From Actinomyces gaoshouyii (GTDB taxonomy: Bacteria > Actinomycetota > Actinomycetes > Actinomycetales > Actinomycetaceae), in assembly GCF_002072175.1 (NCBI RefSeq), contig NZ_MVIV01000007.1, forward strand, positions 1 through 64,000: a stretch of 64,000 bases of DNA, in the 5' to 3' direction. Within the stretch, counting starts at the first letter, position 1. Each line of letters opens with the position of its first letter. Under the pieces are notes generated by a model. The model did no database searches, was not told the DNA's origin, and was given only the letters and a program-made list of their open reading frames with translations. The translations under genes were made by a program, and so were the position numbers. Positions 60,733 to 64,000 of this stretch are shown here, piece after piece.

Positions 60733-63102
60733 TCACAGGGACGCGGGCCGTCTCCTGGATCGGACCCTGCGGACCGCCTCCCAGCCGACCCCCAGGAGGA
60801 AGACGAGTCCTCCGCCGATGAGGAAGGAGTCCGCTCCCATCCCACCGGTGAGCGGGAGCATCGGCACCGGCGACTTGGAGTTCTCGAAGGGCTTCACGAA
60901 ATTGAAATGGGGAGCGTCCGAGTAGACTATGAAGTTCTTCGTCCGAGCATCCATCCGATAACCCGCAGGCGCCTTGGACTCTCTCACCTTGCGCCAGTTG
61001 TCCGACGAGACGATATTCTGGACATCGAAAGCCCCCGGCGCCGGATCGTGGTCGTAGAGAAGTGTTGCGTCATCGCCGCCTTGAGGGGCGCACGACTCCG
61101 CGCGCTCGGCGACACAGTCCTTGACGACCGTGCCGGGCGGAATTCCGTCACCGGTGATCTCCCATTCTGATCCGGCCAGGGCCTGGCGGGTCTCGGCGTC
61201 GATCTTTTTCCACGTGACCCGCCCCCGTCGGTCCTCACCAATAGTGCAGGCATCATTGTTGGCATCGCCATCGGAGTCCTGGTCCATGGCGACCTTGTTG
61301 TAGAGGCCCTTCGTCGAGTCGGCGGCGGCCCCGCCCGTCTGGCACTCGCGGAGGAGCTCAAGGCTATCCGAATCCATGACCGCGGGATCAACGCTGTACA
61401 CGATGACCACATCGTGAGTCTTGGAGGCGTTGACGTCGAGCTCATCGCCTCGCGTCACATAATACCCGGCCTGCTCGTTCTCGACCGTGGCGCCGTCGAC
61501 CTCGACCCTGTCGATCGAGAATCCTTGGGGCGTCGAGGGGGTGTCAACGACCTCTGGCGATACCCCTCTCCCCGTGCCCGTGTTCGTCACCGTCACACTG
61601 TACGTGCGGCGCAGGGTTCCGGGAGTCGATCCGACGATGAAACCGCCATCGGATGTCTCCTTCTTGACGGAGAAGGAGGGGAGCTCCTCGGGGAAGACGT
61701 TGAGCGCCTTGATCTTGACATCGGCCTGGGAGTCCTCCTTGAACGTCAGGGAGACCTCGCCCGGCTGACCCGGGGTCAGCGTCGCCCCTGACTCGGGGTT
61801 CAGGAGCACGTAGGAGACCCCCACCCCCTTGGGGACATCCTTCTCCCTGATCGTGCACGTCGCCGAGGACTTGGTTTTAGCGCTGGAGGTCGTCTGACCG
61901 TCGGTCACGGCGCCCAGCGGGGTGAAGCCGTCCCCCAAGCACTTGTACTCGAAGGAGTACGTCATCCCCGAGGGGCCGGGCCCCTCGACCTCCTTCTGGA
62001 TGGAGAAGCTGACCTGCTTGCCAGAGCCCACGCCGCCCGCGTCAGGGACCTCCGCCTCGCCGGGCACATCATAATCAGGGCCCTTCTCGGCATCGGGGCC
62101 GTTCATGACCTTCACGGTGTTGTAGAGCACCGCATAGTCCTTGTAATTGGGGTCGAGGGTACCGTAGACGGTCATGAAGTACGTCTCATAGCGATCGATG
62201 TAGTTGCCATCATCGTTCTTGTTGATCGTCACCCTGATGCCGCGCTCGCCGAATTTCTCACAGTTGAACCTCTTCTTGTCGAGATAGTTCTTGCGGTACA
62301 CGACCTTGTCGTACGGGCGCGGCGTGATATTGTCTATGGCTAAGTTCTCGCAGGTGAGAACATAACCCTCACCGCCCGGGTCCTCGATCACCGGCTGCTT
62401 GTCCGAGTAGTTCTGCTTCGTGGCGCTGCCAAGGCCGAGACTCCAGACGACCTGATTCCTCGCCGAGTCGACCTGGCCGTACTTGGAGCTGACGGAGAAT
62501 GTGCCGGCCGGGGGCTCGGGCAAGAGCTCGGACTTCAGCGTCCCCTCACCCTTGCAGCCCCTGAAGACGAGGTCATGCTTGCCGACAGCCGCTCCCTCCG
62601 TCCAGACGATATTGATATAAGCGGATCCCGATACCGAGCCGTGGGTGTTCACGTACTCGCCGAGGGTGAGCGTGATCGTGGCCCCCTTGCCGGAGCCCCA
62701 GGTGACGGTGCCGACCTTTTGCCCCGCTCCATCATCGACGTCGAAAGAGGTCAGGAGGGGGTAGACCTCGACGAGATCCGGCAGGGTGATCGTGATGGTA
62801 TCGCCGGCCTTGGCGTCGGCGTCGGCCGTCCATTTCCACTGGAAGCGGGCCAATTGTCCGGCCCTGCTCTGATAAGTGCTCACACCATCGACATCGACGA
62901 TGTTGGGGCCCGGCTGCCAGGAGAACTCGGACACGCTGCCGGCGCAGGCATTGACAGCCGACGCGCGGGGCAGCGCGCCGGGGAGCACCGGGAACATGAA
63001 CAGCAATGACGCCATGGCGATGACCATCAGGGTCATCGACGCCCTCGACATCGTTCGACCTGAGCGATGGCGCGGCATCCGGTCACGGGATTGAGACGGC
63101 AC
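60733..63102 (-). CDS. LPXTG cell-wall-anchored surface protein
   Basis: 789 residues. The signal peptide has a hydrophobic core LMVIAMASLLFMFPVLPGALP and a likely cut after RASAVNA. An adhesin-like region follows (YQSRAGQLARFQWKWTADADA), then a DUF5979-like repeat region (FSIQKEVEGPGPSGMTYSFE) and a SpaA-like domain (VTWKKIDAETRQALAGSEWEI). The C-terminal sorting signal is LPLTGG, a hydrophobic helix and an arginine tail. GTG 63102 is the start because GGAGG lies 7 bases upstream. Codon use is more A/T-tolerant than in the neighbours. No sortase gene is nearby; it would be anchored by the housekeeping sortase. Confidence 0.9.
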   Translation of the reverse strand: MPSQSRDRMPRHRSGRTMSRASMTLMVIAMASLLFMFPVLPGALPRASAVNACAGSVSEFSWQPGPNIVDVDGVSTYQSRAGQLARFQWKWTADADAKAGDTITITLPDLVEVYPLLTSFDVDDGAGQKVGTVTWGSGKGATITLTLGEYVNTHGSVSGSAYINIVWTEGAAVGKHDLVFRGCKGEGTLKSELLPEPPAGTFSVSSKYGQVDSARNQVVWSLGLGSATKQNYSDKQPVIEDPGGEGYVLTCENLAIDNITPRPYDKVVYRKNYLDKKRFNCEKFGERGIRVTINKNDDGNYIDRYETYFMTVYGTLDPNYKDYAVLYNTVKVMNGPDAEKGPDYDVPGEAEVPDAGGVGSGKQVSFSIQKEVEGPGPSGMTYSFEYKCLGDGFTPLGAVTDGQTTSSAKTKSSATCTIREKDVPKGVGVSYVLLNPESGATLTPGQPGEVSLTFKEDSQADVKIKALNVFPEELPSFSVKKETSDGGFIVGSTPGTLRRTYSVTVTNTGTGRGVSPEVVDTPSTPQGFSIDRVEVDGATVENEQAGYYVTRGDELDVNASKTHDVVIVYSVDPAVMDSDSLELLRECQTGGAAADSTKGLYNKVAMDQDSDGDANNDACTIGEDRRGRVTWKKIDAETRQALAGSEWEITGDGIPPGTVVKDCVAERAESCAPQGGDDATLLYDHDPAPGAFDVQNIVSSDNWRKVRESKAPAGYRMDARTKNFIVYSDAPHFNFVKPFENSKSPVPMLPLTGGMGADSFLIGGGLVFLLGVGWEAVRRVRSRRRPASL

Positions 63103-63414
63103 AAGCGTTCCTCCACATCTTGCAACCCTGCCGACAGGGGAGGCGAGCAAGCACCTCAGGGTATTGGGCGTCCTAATAACACCAGTTGCCAATCTACCCG
63201 CCGGTCGAAGGCGAGGTCGGCGAAGTTATCGCAACGAGACCGACATTAGATAGCATCGTTGCACACCGCCCCCTCTCATCCCACCGGGCGGACGATCATC
63301 AAAACACCTTCGAGGTCGCGAGACGTTTCCCTCGCGCGGGCAATGAGCGGTCCGGGCAGTGCCATGGAGCACAAGGCGCTATTGTCGTCCCACCACTGCC
63401 CACGAGGAGGAACC
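63103..63414. promoter_or_regulatory. Divergent region between the surface protein and a lipoprotein gene
   Basis: 312 bases, A/T-richer than the average. GCAACGA at 63231-63237 and TCGTTGC at 63256-63262 form an inverted repeat with an 18-base spacer around TTAGATAGCA, which could be an operator. Both promoters should lie here. No gene is supported. Confidence 0.4.
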
Positions 63415-64000
63415 ATGGCCACCGCGCCCAGCCGCCGCATCTTCACCGCTTCCGCCCTCGCATCCCTGTCCTCCCTGGCGCTGGCCTCCTGCGACTCCAC
63501 CACCGACCCCGCGCCCTCCACCCCCAGCGCCTCGGGCGCGGTCCCGTCCACCAATGCCGCCGCGGATGGCGCCACCGCCACCGTGCCGATCCCCAGCGGG
63601 GAGCCCCTGCCCACCGCCACCACGATCGTCGCCGCCTCGGAGTCATCCGAGACGGGCTCCGACGCGCCCTGGGTGGAGACGGGCTCCGCGCAGGCGGCCG
63701 GCGACGCAGCGAGACTCCTGGTGACCGGCGTGCGCACGGGGACGCATGAGGACTACGACCGCATCGTCGTCGACCTGAGCGGCGAGGGAACGCCCGGCTG
63801 GCAGGCGGGCTGGGTCGCCGACGCGGGCACGCAGGGCAAGGGCGACCCGATCCAGCCCTCCGGCATCTACATCCTGCGTGTTTTCGGAACGGGTGCGCGT
63901 ATGCCCTCCACCGCTGAGGAGATCGCGTCGGCCCAGAAGACCCTCAGCGCGGACTTGGACCTGCCCGCGATCGCCTCGTTCCACTACGACCCGACCGTCG
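63415..64000 (+). CDS. AMIN-like domain lipoprotein, 5' part
   Basis: Open from ATG 63415 through the end of the window (195 codons seen). The lipoprotein signal is RRIFTASALASLSSLALASC, with the lipidated Cys at about residue 26. A Pro/Ser/Thr/Ala-rich linker follows. The folded part, LLVTGVRTGTHEDYDRIVVDLSG then GWQAGWV, matches what I recall of AMIN-like domains in actinobacterial lipoproteins. GAGGAGG lies about 4 bases before the ATG. The 3' end lies outside the window. Confidence 0.85.
   Translation, partial: MATAPSRRIFTASALASLSSLALASCDSTTDPAPSTPSASGAVPSTNAAADGATATVPIPSGEPLPTATTIVAASESSETGSDAPWVETGSAQAAGDAARLLVTGVRTGTHEDYDRIVVDLSGEGTPGWQAGWVADAGTQGKGDPIQPSGIYILRVFGTGARMPSTAEEIASAQKTLSADLDLPAIASFHYDPTV

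Overview
The window looks like chromosomal DNA of a very GC-rich actinobacterium, most likely an Actinomyces or a close relative. The support is: a pervasive G/C third codon position; an actinobacterial RNase E with long disordered arms; ResB/CcsB-type cytochrome c maturation; a VKOR disulfide enzyme; an LPXTG surface protein; a SepIVA-like coiled-coil gene next to rnc and mutM; and a coaD-rsmD-recG-DAK2-rpmB-thiL-ddl order that I recall from other actinobacteria. The species was not determined. Almost everything is housekeeping DNA. There is no prophage, CRISPR array or intact insertion sequence.

Layout. 1-145: an A/C-only tract of unknown origin. 146-7065: rarA, comEC-comEA, a DegV protein and a HerA-like ATPase. 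7066-7530: mostly non-coding, with the remnant of an ATPase gene. 7531-17547: leuS, a HIT protein, VKOR overlapping a DtxR-type regulator, a HAD phosphatase, the MetP/MetS transporter, a DUF1540 protein and an unknown gene. 17901-18081: two identical tRNA-Ala(GGC) genes. 18193-21884: nadD, an anchored disordered protein, rsfS and a histidine phosphatase. 22193-28708: a DeoR regulator, proA, a lipoprotein, then rplU-rpmA-obg-proB. 28879-35909: one tightly packed operon nrfH-nrfA-(TPR)-ccdA-resB-ccsB-tlpA. 36102-38729: rne. 39238-48481: cydAB, cydDC, a GAF histidine kinase and a convergent NarL/DosR-type regulator. 48515-52841: mutM-rnc-yceD-sepIVA-coaD, divergent from rsmD. 52886-53470: a vapBC module. 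53520-60695: recG, a FakA-like kinase, rpmB, thiL, ddl. 60733-64000: an LPXTG surface protein and the start of an AMIN-like lipoprotein.

How the genes fit together. The strongest theme is redox and low-oxygen respiration. Nitrite ammonification (NrfHA) is encoded in one operon with a complete System II cytochrome c maturation set. Cytochrome bd oxidase and its CydDC exporter sit next to a DosS/DosR-like two-component pair, and VKOR supplies extracytoplasmic disulfides. A FakB-like (DegV) and a FakA-like (DAK2) protein lie at opposite ends of the window and could form one fatty-acid kinase. Ribosome and RNA functions (L21, L27, L28, Obg, RsfS, RsmD, RNase III, RNase E) are spread between them.

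Two sequence-level patterns stand out. First, at least nine genes have a TANNNT hexamer exactly 6-7 bases before the start codon, which suggests leaderless transcripts. Second, a 31-bp element built on ACCGGT occurs in two intergenic regions 16 kb apart. I did not find a system I would call clearly new. The best leads are that repeat, the coupling of the two-component system to cydDC, and the NrfA with a CxxCH active-site haem motif.
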